Shown piece by piece: positions 1 to 9,342 of a stretch of DNA of 11,875 nt (positions within the stretch are counted from its first letter, which is position 1; every line of letters begins with the position of its first letter). The stretch comes from Saccoglossus kowalevskii (lineage: Eukaryota; Hemichordata; Enteropneusta; Harrimaniidae): positions 235,529 to 247,403 of the forward strand of contig NW_003135357.1 in the NCBI RefSeq assembly GCF_000003605.2, given 5' to 3'. The position numbers were made by a program, and so were the translations under genes. Under the pieces are notes generated by a model. It was not told the DNA's origin, ran no database searches, and was given only the letters and a program-made list of their open reading frames with translations.

Positions 1-1050
1 ACTATTCGTCACCATTGTCATCGGTTGCTTGGTTGTTTTTCTATAGTAAAGCAATCGTCACTATTGTCATCGGTTGCTATGTTGTTTTTTCTATACTAAA
101 CCAATCATCATAGTTTTCATCGGTTGCTAAGTTGTTTTTCTATAGTAAACTAATCGTCACCATTGTCATCGGTTGCTTGGTTGTTTTTCTACAGTAAAAG
201 CAAATCGTCAGTGTTGTCATCGGCTGCTAGGTTGTTTTTCAATAGTAAACTAATCATCACTGTTGTCATCGGTTGCTGGGTTGTTTTTCTATAGTAAACT
301 AATCGTCACTGTTGTCATCTGTTGCTAAGTTGTTTTTCTATAGTAAACTGATCATCGCCATTGTCATCGGTTGCTAGGTAGTTTTTCTATAGTAAATTAA
401 TCATCATGGTTTTCATCGGTTGCTAGGTAGTTTTTCTATGGTAAACTAATCGTCACTGTTGTCATCGGTTGCTGGGTTGTTTTTCTATAGTAAACTAATC
501 GTCACTGTTGTCATCGGTTGCTGGGTTGTTTTTCTATAGTAAACTAATCGTCACTGTTGTCATCGGTTGCTGGGTTGTTTTTCTATAGTAAACTAATCGT
601 CACTGTTGTCATCTGTTGCTAAGTTGTTTTTCTATAGTAAACTGATCATCGCCATTGTCATCGGTTGCTAGGTAGTTTTTCTATAGTAAATTAATCATCA
701 TGGTTTTCATCGGTTGCTAGGTAGTTTTTCTATAGTAAACTAATCGTCACTGTTGTCATCGGTTGCTGGGTTGTCTTTCTATAGTAAACTAATCGTCACT
801 GTTGTCATCGGTTGCTAGGTTGTTTTTCTATAGTAAACTAATCGTCATTATTTTCACGGTTGCTAAGTTGTTTTTCCATAGTATACTAATCGTCATCTTT
901 TTCACCAGTTGCTAAGTTTTTTTTTCCATAGTAAACTAACATTCACCATTGTCATCGGTTGCTAGGTTGTTTTTCTATAGTAAACTAATCGTCGTCTTTG
1001 TCATTGTTTGCTAGGTTGTTTTCTATAGTAAACTAATCGTCACCGTTGTT
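1..1050. repeat. 49-bp minisatellite, about 21 tandem units
   Basis: A head-to-tail array whose unit carries the landmarks TCATCGGTTGCT, then GGTTGTTTTT, then CTATAGTAAACTAATCGTC. I located the CTATAG landmark (or its variants) at 41, 91, 140, 189, 240, 289, 338, 387, 436, 485, 534, 583, 632, 681, 730, 779, 828, 876, 926, 975 and 1023. Spacing is 49 bp almost everywhere, with 48, 50 and 51 at the edges. Units in the middle (about 250-840) are nearly identical, while those at both ends, especially 840-960, are diverged. This is the usual pattern when unequal exchange homogenises the core. The window opens inside a unit, so the array probably continues upstream. No reading frame runs through it, and I infer no function. 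Confidence 0.97.
250..837. repeat. 294-bp higher-order duplication in the minisatellite
   Basis: Inside the array, a block of six 49-bp units is duplicated in tandem (about 250-543 and 544-837). Diagnostic variants recur exactly 294 bp apart. The variant TCATCTGTTGCTAAG is at about 315 and 609. The variant GATCATCGCCATTG follows it in both blocks. In both blocks the variants GGTAGTTTTT and TTAATCATCATGGTTTTC come next. Only a few substitutions separate the blocks, for example CTATGG against CTATAG near 436 and 730. This means a multi-unit segment was duplicated recently, rather than single units being added one at a time. Confidence 0.9.
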
Positions 1051-1764
1051 ATGCTGATCACTGCTGTGTGGATATGGAATGCTTGCTATTAAATTTAATT
1101 TACACATGTATGTTTCTCAGATTTATAGAACAAGGTGCATTTCAGATTATACTCTAGGCTCTGTGGGGGAGTTCATGGACATGTTTGTCTTACTCAATCG
1201 ACCTTGATTTCATTGTTGTACAGGTCAAGGGCGTTCAGAAAAAACTTTTTCTACAGAGGGTACTTTTCAATATGGCAAGCAAATTGCCTCCTTTTCGCAT
1301 TGCCAATACCTTGGTTTTTCAAGCTCATGGGGAAGTGATTCTAGTGTCTACATGTATACCTATGTTTTCAGGTCAAAGAACCCCGAAAATACCACTGTTC
1401 TAGACCATCATGCAGTAGGAGGGGAGCTAGGGGAGGGGCAGCCATCTCGAATTTCAAAATGGCCGCCATGAAATTGATATATTTTCATATATAATTCAGC
1501 TATTCCTTATATACATGTATAAACCACACAGAATTATTATTTTGTCAATTACACCAGTGTTTTCAGATACCAGGTATTTTGAGAGTATTGAAAGTACATT
1601 ATTTCTATTTGGTTATAAAGTATGTAAACCTTAATTCCAAGTCAGTGTCAAAATAGCAACTGATAGCACAAACATGAATATAAAGTGACGATAACAGATC
1701 ATTGATGAGTTATGATGTCAATACTCATCATGTATTTCAGTGTTCATTGGCTGAGTTTTGTAGT
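1051..1764. other. No gene recognised
   Basis: Unique-looking AT-rich sequence between the minisatellite and the dead gene. Short open frames at 1135-1338 and 1185-1403 on the plus strand overlap each other, have no family resemblance and lack splice or promoter context, so I do not call them. There is a small purine-rich patch at about 1420-1440. I see no repeat ends or RNA gene. Confidence 0.6.
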
Positions 1765-3785
1765 CATCTGTTTTCTTGCACTCGCAGAACAAACAGCATT
1801 TTACCAGCCTTGCACAGCAAGGACACATTATGGAGCACATTTGCCACAATTGCACACCACATTCCAACAAGGTTCCAACGATTTCCATGATGTCCATGAT
1901 TCTCAAGAGCCAAACCATTAATGGTTTTGAAGGTGCTGTTCTAATGTTGAGCTGCCTGTCATGAATCTGCATGTGGTATATGCATTAAGATGAAGAATGC
2001 ACGGTAGATACGAGGTGTCAATCCCTGAGATATTGGTGGCAGATTTTAATGTGAAGCTGCTTTTGAGAAGTGAAACTGCTGCGCTCAAAGTTCCAAAAAT
2101 ATTCTAGACTTGTTTCCAGCATCTACGACATGCACCAAGTACTGTTCTACCTGCTGGATCATTGAAAGAACAATTGGAGCTGTTGCACCAAATTTGCCGT
2201 CATAGCTGCTTTCTTTGTGCATATTTTACAAGTGTTTTTTACATATTTCACATCCTGTGAGACTATGTTGATCTGGAAGTACTGTGCACATAAGGTGATC
2301 CAATCGTGCATACACAATTTGAAGAGGGACAAAACGTGTAGTGCTGCATCTTCCTGACCTTACCCAAAGTTCCTGAACACCCTCTTGGATAAAGATGGGT
2401 ATATATAACAACAGACCAACTACTATGTCAGTATCATTGGATATAACAACACAACACAACACATGCATCAGTTTATGAAGATCTACTTCTTCACCCGGTT
2501 ACTGGAGTTGCTGCATGATGTGTACAGCATCATGGAAAATCTTTATCCTCTGCCATTCACTATTTTCCATGCAAAGCTGGCTGAGATTGGTCGGCTCTTC
2601 ACGCATTTCCGAAGATCTTCTATGCAAGAAACCATACATTAGTTTTTCCAGTAACACTTTATTTTGGCTTGATGGCCAGAATGTTGTTATGTCTTTGGGA
2701 ATTTATGTTGAGAGGTTAACTGAACTAAGGACCATTGGATTTTTACTGCTTCTCTGCAATCTCTCTATCTTTCACTCATGGATTGTTATTGTATATGTCA
2801 AAGATGTAGTCACATCTGTCATAGTTATGATACATATCATTATCTCTGCAAACTTTGAAAGCATATCAGAGAAATTTGAAAGTCCAGATTCTCTGTGGAC
2901 TACTGCCATAATATCAATAAGGAAAGATGAAGCAGTTTTGTGATGTTCTTCTAATTCATGAGAAAGTTGACAATTCTCTGGTTTGGTCATTAATACATTA
3001 TTACCAAACTGTATGGGGGAAGGTACAACATCATGTGTCAGAAGGTCATCTGCACTGATACCCCTCTCTCTAGATACTTCAACTGATTCGTCAGTGATGT
3101 TCATGGCTCTGATAACTTTCTTGGCTGTTTTCTTGGGCTCATCTTTGATGGAGATCATGATTTTGAGATTTAATCTGTGAATAGTGTCTCTGAGTTGAAC
3201 AGTTTTGTTAATGATACGTTCCTTGTGGAAAGCTTGGTATTTCTTTTTGCCCTTTTCAGATGCATTCAGGACATCCTTTCTGATTTCTTCTGACATAACT
3301 TGCTTTGTGACACAGTTGTGAAGCTTTGTGGGACAGTCTGCTGAGAATGATGATCCTCTTTCCCAATGAACTTCATCATTTTTTGGACATGTCTCCAATG
3401 TTTATTTGTAGTTGCATGGGATGATTCATGAAGCTGTCATGTGTCAGATGTGCTCTCATTGATGCCAGCGTATTCTCGTTGCACGTTTTTCACAGCCATC
3501 AATGTGTTGCTTCTGCTTGGCAAGTCCAATGACACCATCACAGCACTTTGACGAAGGGTTGATGGTCTGCTCAAGCTTCTGATCACTTCCAACTGTCGAG
3601 AAACGTCCACGCTTGTTCTTAATTGAGAGTGAATGTCCATCAGAAAAGTGACAGCTGGGGCTGTTTGTGGTAGGCTTATTGCATCCTCTAGATAAACTGC
3701 ACTGCATCGAAGATAATTAGGTGAATCCCAAGCAGCAAACTCATAGATGGCAAGAATTCTTTCCAAGCTTTCTTTGATAATTCTC
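1765..3785 (-). pseudogene. Broken copy of an uncharacterised metazoan family (FS..GxD..LEQ, DTD, TGC[DE], Cys-rich C-terminus)
   Basis: Reading 3785 down to 1765, conserved blocks appear in the order I recall for a large uncharacterised animal family found in corals, molluscs, amphioxus and fish. They are: AAWDSPNYLRCSAVYLED (about 3735-3680); FSTVGSDQKLEQ (3602-3567); EEIRKDVLNASEKGKKKY followed by F..ERI (about 3300-3210); NKVLLEKLMYGF (about 2665-2630); GEEVD (2495-2481); SNDTD (2441-2427); HSLTGCE (2267-2247); LPPISQGLTPRIYRAFF (2042-1992); and a Cys-rich end with CNCGKC (1854-1837) then CPCCARLVKCCLFCEC (about 1827-1780). The copy is dead. One frame carries most of the length but is broken by stops at 2774-2772, 2705-2703, 2501-2499, 2228-2226, 2087-2085 and 2048-2046, plus four between 3458 and 3402. 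The frame shifts near 3640 and 1836, and probably near 3480 and 3360. No intron is needed, which suggests a retrocopy or an element-like gene. The 5' part is not recognisable. The function of the family is unknown to me. The EEVD/DTD/TGCE acidic motifs recall PIN/FEN-type nucleases, which is inference. Confidence 0.8.
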
Positions 3786-6050
3786 TAACACAATATAATA
3801 GTGCTTTTTTGATGTCAAAATTATGTACATGGTTGTGTAATATTCATTGATGCGCGGCTACATTTGAAGTTGATATCATTGCTTTGAATGGCTAACATGT
3901 CAGATTCAAACTTTGTGCAGTCTATCTTTAGCTGAATATATGTCATTCAAACCATAGTCAATTCACAGTTCTAGTTGTTGCTTGTGTTTAAATTCTCAAG
4001 TATTTCTGTTTAATAAATGTCCCATGTTTTATATTGTATGGATTATGATCCACAACATGGAAGTTGAGTTATACATGCTAAATCACCACGCAGTATGTCT
4101 CACTATTTACAATTTTTAGAGATAGGGCGTGCTGATCGCGAGGGACAGGCTTAAAATGCTCTTCTGTATTGTAGCAAAAGAGGTATAGCTGAGAATGTTC
4201 CTGGCATGCAAGGGATATTATAAAGTATTGCACAGCCAATGAATACCTAGGAAAATATATGTTGTATGTGTTTGGATTCACAAAAGAGCAGTACTCCCCA
4301 GGGATGTGCTGCACTAATTGTCTATATGTCAACTGCTATAAGAGCACCTTCAATAGAATCACATTTATGTTAAAATGTTAACACCTCATGCACTGTGAGA
4401 ATATCCTGATAAATTTTCATGCACTTAATAGAACAAATCCAATGCCATATTTGCTCTATTAGAAACGCATACTTATATGTAAGTAAGTGTTTATTTCAAT
4501 AAACTAGCATACAAATATACTCATTTTTTGTCTATATGCAATTTTATCGGAGTTGTGTTTTAAACTAATAACTAATACAGTAAATGTAGTTCAATGAATT
4601 TCAAAAGTGGTTTACATGTTATGTATAGTTTTATCTATTAATTACACTTTGCACATCAAGTGTGGTTACAACCAGAAGAGGGTCACATGACCAATCACAA
4701 GTACAAGTATTGTATTGATTTAAATGTTGTGAGGGCTCAAGGTTTACACTTGGACAACAGTAAGTATTTCAAATCATTGGTTTATGAGTTGACGACTGCC
4801 ATAATAGAATTTACGCATTAAATACATTATCTGAATCACTATTATTTGAGCTAGCAATCCTAGTGTTCAATCTTGACACTAGTAATGCAACTCTCTTTAG
4901 AAAGTAACATTTGTTGAAGTTCTGAAAAGGCGATGAATTATTTCCTTTGAAGCCATTACATGATCGTCCAGAGGTTGTTATGAATGGCCTTAACTCTCAT
5001 AGTCAAACTGCTAATTAAAAATCACTTGTCTACCTCGGAACTGCATACGTGTGTCAAGTGGATTTACAGGGGATGGAGAGTACTTCATTTAAATTAAACA
5101 CAGAACGACATACTGCATCTGCTGCCCCTGTTTCACGACCCATGGCTTGTGTAAATTTATTTAATTGTGGATTAGATTCTCGGCATTACACACTCCATGC
5201 TCAGATTTCACACATTTACCACGACCACATCAGTTGTAAGAGTGTAATCCATTTCACATATATCACTAAAGATTAATTCTCCATAGTTAAATTAAATTTA
5301 AAAAATGGCATTATCGCTATGAAAGCAGATATGGATAATTCACGCCCATTAAACAATAACCACATTTTCAAAGACGAGACACATTTCTTGTAAAGAGCGA
5401 AACAATGATTTAGTTCCTCAAAATATATTTATTTTACAAAAAACAGGGTAACTCGATAACAACAAAAGATGTTAATTACTATTATTATCCAAACTTACTG
5501 ATGATTTTGACCTGTATATAAAGGTGGCTTTCATATTACGGATCTCGGCCTGTGAAGAGAGTCGGACCAAGTTTGGATACCTAACCTCAACTTAAGAGAA
5601 CATTAATGTATTGTTTGAAGTAGAAATGCAGGGAAGTTCAGCCAGCTTGTCGAAAAAAAATATGATGGCAAGCCAAAGTAAAAGCATTTATTAGTATATA
5701 TAAAACGGAAGACATTTGGTTTCACTTTTGACAGCACAACAAGGAACAAACAACTGGAGTATGAGGGCACCATTGCAGTCTCAATATGGGTACCAAGTAA
5801 CATGAAAGCCGTAATCCTTCTGCAAACATAAAATTATTCAGCATGTACTCAGCTCACATAACACGAAGCATCGGAAGAAATTGAAATATGAATAGTAGGG
5901 AAGGAAAATGTGCTGATCTTCCTGTAGCTAATTATGAATGTCATCTTAGCTCCAACTAAAGTTGAACTACTTGAAGTATGAATGTAGAAGCATTAAATAC
6001 TATCAAATTAAGAGTTATATGGTGAAGGAGAGAGTAGAACAGAAATTCTT
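3786..6050. other. Intergenic, no gene recognised
   Basis: About 2.3 kb of AT-rich DNA. The longest open frames (4078-4332 minus, 5049-5276 plus, 5603-5803 minus) have no family resemblance, no supporting splice sites and low-complexity codon content, so I treat them as chance. A TATATAAAGG box-like string sits at 5515-5524, but no convincing coding sequence follows. The only open stretch there is a 22-codon frame starting near 5625. Short sequences at 4341-4363 and 4448-4464 recur near the right end of the window and are listed separately. Confidence 0.55.
4341..4464. repeat. Dispersed repeat fragments, shared with 11397-11435
   Basis: TATTTGCTCTATTAGAA at 4448-4464 is identical to 11397-11413. 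AGAGCACCTTCAATAGAATC at 4341-4360 matches 11413-11432 with three differences (AGAGCATCTCCAATAGAAGC). At the right-hand site the two pieces are contiguous. Here they lie about 85 bp apart and in the opposite order. A shared 17-mer plus a second shared 20-mer argues for pieces of one dispersed repeat family, but I cannot name it or define its ends. Confidence 0.5.
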
Positions 6051-6221
6051 AAAGTGATGCAGCAAACACAAGTGTTTAGTGTAGCTTGACACTTTTAAGT
6101 AGACTACGAAGAATTAGGCACTACTCATCTACAAGAATATAGCTTCACCTGGAAATGAACCAGGGCTCTTCAAGTCTTCCAACTATCCGACTTGACGCTC
6201 TAACTTCTGAGCTATAAAGCT
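6051..6221 (-). mobile_element. tRNA-derived SINE, copy 1 (complete head)
   Basis: The reverse strand from 6221 to 6141 folds as a tRNA. The acceptor stem is AGCTTTA with TGAAGCT (7 bp, one G-U). A TA follows, then the D arm GCTC-AGAAGTTA-GAGC and the anticodon stem TCAAG with CTTGA. The T arm is CCTGG-TTCATTT-CCAGG. The A box (TAGCTCAGAAGTTAGAGCG) and B box (GGTTCATTTCC) of an internal Pol III promoter are both visible. The anticodon loop is swollen to 16 nt and there is no CCA, so this is not a working tRNA. A body of about 90 nt that is not tRNA-like follows (6140-6051) and ends near CATCACTTT. The same body recurs 270 bp away, which establishes it as a repeat family. A SINE moves by borrowing LINE machinery. 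The partner LINE and the family name are unknown to me. Confidence 0.85.
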
Positions 6222-6320
6222 TGAATAATTTGTACTGAGTTGAAGGTTACTGAATATAATAGTATTAACATGCATTGCCTAATAAGAAGTATGTGAAGAT
6301 TTATGAATGAGATTGAAATT

Positions 6321-6440
6321 AAAGTGATGCAGCAAACACAAGTGATTAGTATAACTGGACACTTTTAAGTAGACTACGAAGAATTAGATACTGCTCAGCT
6401 CATTGATTTTAGGTTTACCTGGAATTGAATCAGGGTCTGT
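6321..6440 (-). mobile_element. tRNA-derived SINE, copy 2 (5'-truncated)
   Basis: This aligns without gaps to 6051-6166 at a constant offset of 270 bp. It includes an identical stretch of more than 25 nt, from CACTTTTAAG through AGTAGACTACGAAGAATTA. Similarity extends into the T arm (ACCTGGAATTGAATCAGGG at 6417-6435), whose outermost pair is now mismatched, and then stops. The D and anticodon arms of the head are therefore missing, as expected for a copy whose reverse transcription ended early. Both copies have GAAATT just beyond the 3' end of the body (6042-6047 and 6315-6320), which may be part of the element's tail. Confidence 0.8.
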
Positions 6441-6445
6441 CTGAT

Positions 6446-6616
6446 GAATGGATGACAACTATGAATCATGGAAATGTTTAAATTATAAAGTAATACAAAT
6501 GTTCTTGGGTGGAATTGATTAGATATAATATCATGAGCAGCAGTGTACAAATCTGTAAGACATTTTACGTATAGTCCATGATGGACACACATTCTTCATA
6601 TTTTGATTCATTTTTG
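6446..6616. other. No gene recognised
   Basis: AT-rich spacer between the truncated SINE and the first MITE. The minus-strand open frame at 6395-6592 runs into the SINE and is not credible as a gene. Confidence 0.5.
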
Positions 6617-6779
6617 TTAAAGCGGGGAGTCGTCATCTACGCATGCGTCAGTTGGCCATAGCGTGTAATTGTTTACAAACAAGCGTCTACGCATGAGCCT
6701 TTGCGTTTTAGCGTGTGTTTTTATCGTCGATTGGGACTCAATTCCCGCGCGTGCGCAGGGGACGACCCTCCCGCTTTAA
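6617..6779. mobile_element. TTAA-flanked MITE, copy 1
   Basis: A 155-bp GC-rich element (6621-6775) in AT-rich surroundings, flanked on both sides by TTAA (6617-6620 and 6776-6779). Its terminal inverted repeats start AGCGGG and extend about 27 bp: AGCGGGGAGTCGTC on the left against AGCGGGAGGGTCGTC on the right, then CTACGCATGCG against CTGCGCACGCG. It has no coding capacity. A TTAA target duplication is typical of piggyBac and Kolobok families, so I infer a non-autonomous derivative of one of those. Compared with copy 2 it carries roughly 29 extra nt at about 6704-6732. Confidence 0.85.
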
Positions 6780-8508
6780 TGATCGGTAGAGAATAAACCT
6801 CTGTTTTTTTCTGATGCACTGTTGGAATGAGAATGGTGAATATGTTATAAGGGTATATAAGGGCCCATCTATGCAAATATAGTAACAATAGTAACAATAA
6901 CCTCCTGTATTATTGAGCAAAAATGTATTAAAGTCACATGTAACTGGTCCTGCATGATTTGATGATATGCACAACAACAAAAAAGTTATGGTTGTGCAAA
7001 TGCTAGCGTTTGTGACATGTTTCATTTCTTTCCATAACACACACTTCTGTGTCTAATATGAACAAAGTGGTCAAATGTGTCAAGTATTCTCCAAAAAGCA
7101 AGGATCTCACGCTTCTATACACTTTCTTTCTTCACACTTATTTCTGGTTTTGTGGATGTCACATCAATAAACATGTACATGTATAAAAGAAATGATCGAA
7201 TATTTTCCAATTTTATATGGTAAATGGGTAGCCATAATTACCTTCAAAATCCTACCAATAAGATTCTTTCAACTTGTTGATGTCTGTGTCTTGTGGCAAC
7301 AAGTGTCCAGGATCTATAGAGTAATCTAAATTTGCAGTCACTGGAGGTTTTCTGTCCATATTTACTGACGCTGTTTTGGCAAATATTAAGTTGGATGCAA
7401 ACTCGTGGAGATCTTTATTGATATGTCCTTGGCCTTGTTTTCCAGTATGTATATATTTATGTCCAAATTGTCACATGTGAATTAAATAAAACATGCAATT
7501 ATATATAATCCCCCAGTGTCCCAAACAAGCGTTGATAATATTGACCACTAAATGCTCAAAACTGACGACTATGAGGTAAATTAATATCAAACATTTTTCA
7601 AATCCCTGGATTTAATTATATTGTGAAATTATTTTGTTGAAGTTGTCAGAAGTGAATTGATGATGTTGAGTAGAAGTCTATAATTTATCGTTGCAGGTTT
7701 CTATGATACAGAAACTAAAACAGGATTTTGAGTCATTAAGTCTACAAAATCAACTAATTGCACTAACTTCAAATGGATGTCCGTTTGGCCCACTAATGAT
7801 TTTATGCGTCACTTTCCATAATAGTGATCATAGTGTGTCTTAATATTCTACAGTCCCCATCACATGACCGATTTCAAGGAAATTGTGACTACAGGTACTC
7901 AACCCTTAGATTTTAATTGCATTTTGTGTGACATCAGACTTGGTCCATGCAATTGTGTCTGAAACATTATTTTGGTAAGATTTGGTAATCTTTATGTGGT
8001 TATATTTGAACATTCTGACGTACAGTAGGTTGTTGCAATAAAACTCGCCTCCTGTGATTTTCACCAATTGATTTTATTTTTCCATTATCATATTTTTACC
8101 AGATTCACAAGCAGCATCTTGCATTCTGATTTTGGATGTAACGACAATAAAAAAGTCGATTGAGTGTTTCAAATACCTGTGACAATGAAATGAAAATAAA
8201 TTATTAGAATATACTGTGAATTTCATGATAACAGTTTTTACTAGGTTATACAAAAATATGTTTGTATATTTAGAGTATATAGTGACAAAGTCTTACTTCC
8301 GGTTCGTTGGACTTAAAGTATACCACGAATAATCAATTCTATTTTGATTTTCCTCTTGGATTTTAATGAAATTAAACGCCCAAATGCCAGAAAACATGAC
8401 CATTTGTATAATGTCCTAGCAAATGCATACCACCCAAATATACAGTCTTACCATGTAATTTTCTTAGATAAAAATTCACACAGTTAAATATAGGTGTCAC
8501 AATAAACA
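6780..8508. other. Mostly unassigned AT-rich DNA
   Basis: About 1.7 kb with no recognised gene. The minus-strand open frame at 6738-7040 begins in this DNA and ends inside the MITE, so it is a chance frame. A weak exon-like frame at 7252-7470 is listed separately. A plus-strand stretch at 7697-7843 follows an acceptor-like TTGCAG and stays open for 48 codons, but nothing else supports it. AATAAA at 8037-8042 could be a polyadenylation signal, but no gene leads to it. Confidence 0.5.
7252..7470 (-). other. Possible exon or gene remnant, unrecognised
   Basis: A minus-strand frame stays open for 72 codons between a stop at 7473-7471 and TAG at 7254-7252. The translation has a balanced, protein-like composition (for example HEFASNLIFAKTASVNMDRK and later LDYSIDPGHLLPQ). 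This differs from the hydrophobic, Leu/Phe/Tyr-heavy translations of random AT-rich DNA nearby. No upstream start is visible, so it would have to be an internal or terminal exon. Donor-like GT sites at 7255-7254 and 7240-7239 lie close to the stop. I found no strong acceptor and recognise no family. It may be a chance frame. Confidence 0.22.
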
Positions 8509-8540
8509 AAATAAAAATAAATAAATAAATAAATAAATAA
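8509..8540. repeat. (TAAA)n microsatellite
   Basis: About seven tandem TAAA units, cleanest at 8514-8540, preceded by A-rich sequence. It could be a simple slippage repeat or the degraded A-rich tail of a retroposon. No body recognisable as a retroposon lies next to it. Confidence 0.9.
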
Positions 8541-8748
8541 TCCATAATTTACATATTAATTTTAGGTACATGATTATTGACGTGTTAGTACGTCCATGAT
8601 ATATCTTATACTCCGTTTTTTGTAGTCGATTGTCTCATCGATTTCATACAAAATACGTTTTTGGTAAAAATAAATCTTACCTAAATACTATTCTAAGACG
8701 CCTGATATGTTATCTTCCTCGGCTTTACGGCTTCCGAGCTTGACGAAG

Positions 8749-8881
8749 TTAAAGCGAGGAGTCGTCATCTGCGCATGCGTCAGATGGCCATGGCGTGTCA
8801 TTGTTTACAAACAAGCGTCTACCCATGAGCCTTTGGGACTCAATTTCCGCACGTGCGCAGGTGACGACCCTCCCGCTTTAT
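8749..8881. mobile_element. TTAA-flanked MITE, copy 2
   Basis: A second copy of the element at 6621-6775, in the same orientation and 125 bp long (8753-8877). TTAA lies on the left (8749-8752) and TTAT, one change from TTAA, on the right (8878-8881). The terminal inverted repeats are AGCGAGGAGTCGTC and AGCGGGAGGGTCGTC, continuing CATCTGCGCATGCG against CACCTGCGCACGTGCG. An internal stretch such as TTGTTTACAAACAAGCGTCT is identical in both copies. It lacks about 29 nt present in copy 1 after GAGCCTTTG. The plus-strand open frame at 8707-8889 is a by-product of this element and not a gene. Confidence 0.85.
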
Positions 8882-9342
8882 ACAACTAAATAAAACAGTG
8901 ATTATTGGTCGTGCCTCCGTTTGTTGACATTTCAGTAACTGTGTAAGTTGTGGTTACAGAGCATTCTCCTTCCAAAAGTTCCTTGCGGTTAGATCACCGA
9001 AAGTTTCTTAAAATATGTTATCGATAGCTGAAAATGATTTTTTCGTATGCACTAAAAATGGTGAAATAGTCATCGCGAAATAGCGGTTACTAAAGTGCTA
9101 TTCAGTTCATAAAGTTGAACGCCCTGTCAATTGCCAAGCGACGAAATATAAACAAACAAAAGCACTCGTGGTATTTACAGCTAACTCTTCCTATTGCCAC
9201 GGAAAGTAAATAAATTAGCCTTTCTCTTTGAAAACAACCAGAATCTATAAACAATGAGTACGCTTTTGTTGGGTTCGAAAATCAGCACATGCATAGCAAT
9301 GTTTTGGAGGCGTCTTTGAAAGTAGTGCCACTGTGTTGCATC
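8882..9342. other. No gene recognised
   Basis: Moderately AT-rich spacer. I see no coding frame, RNA gene or repeat end in it. Confidence 0.5.

Noticed and set aside
1-1050. The regularly spaced repeats could be mistaken for a CRISPR array.
   Set aside because: The units abut with no unique spacers, the period is a single 49-bp tandem unit, and the window is eukaryotic.
2515-2943. A 142-codon plus-strand open frame.
   Set aside because: It is antisense to the dead gene, whose minus-strand frame shows family motifs across the same bases. The plus-strand translation shows none.
5515-5630. A TATATAAAGG box with a possible downstream transcript.
   Set aside because: Only trivial open frames follow (5 and 22 codons). 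TATA-like strings are frequent in DNA this AT-rich.
6141-6221. A cloverleaf that might be a functional tRNA gene on the minus strand.
   Set aside because: The anticodon loop is 16 nt rather than 7, and the sequence continues into a repeated non-tRNA body, which fits a SINE head.
6738-7040. A 100-codon minus-strand open frame.
   Set aside because: It runs into the right end of the first TTAA MITE, has low-complexity Tyr/Cys/Ile composition and matches no family I know.
7697-7843. An open stretch of 48 codons after an acceptor-like TTGCAG on the plus strand.
   Set aside because: It is short enough to be chance in one of six frames, ends in a stop with no partner exon, and has no recognised family.
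8707-8889. A 60-codon plus-strand open frame.
   Set aside because: Most of it is MITE copy 2. The same bases in copy 1 at 6617-6779 do not keep the frame.
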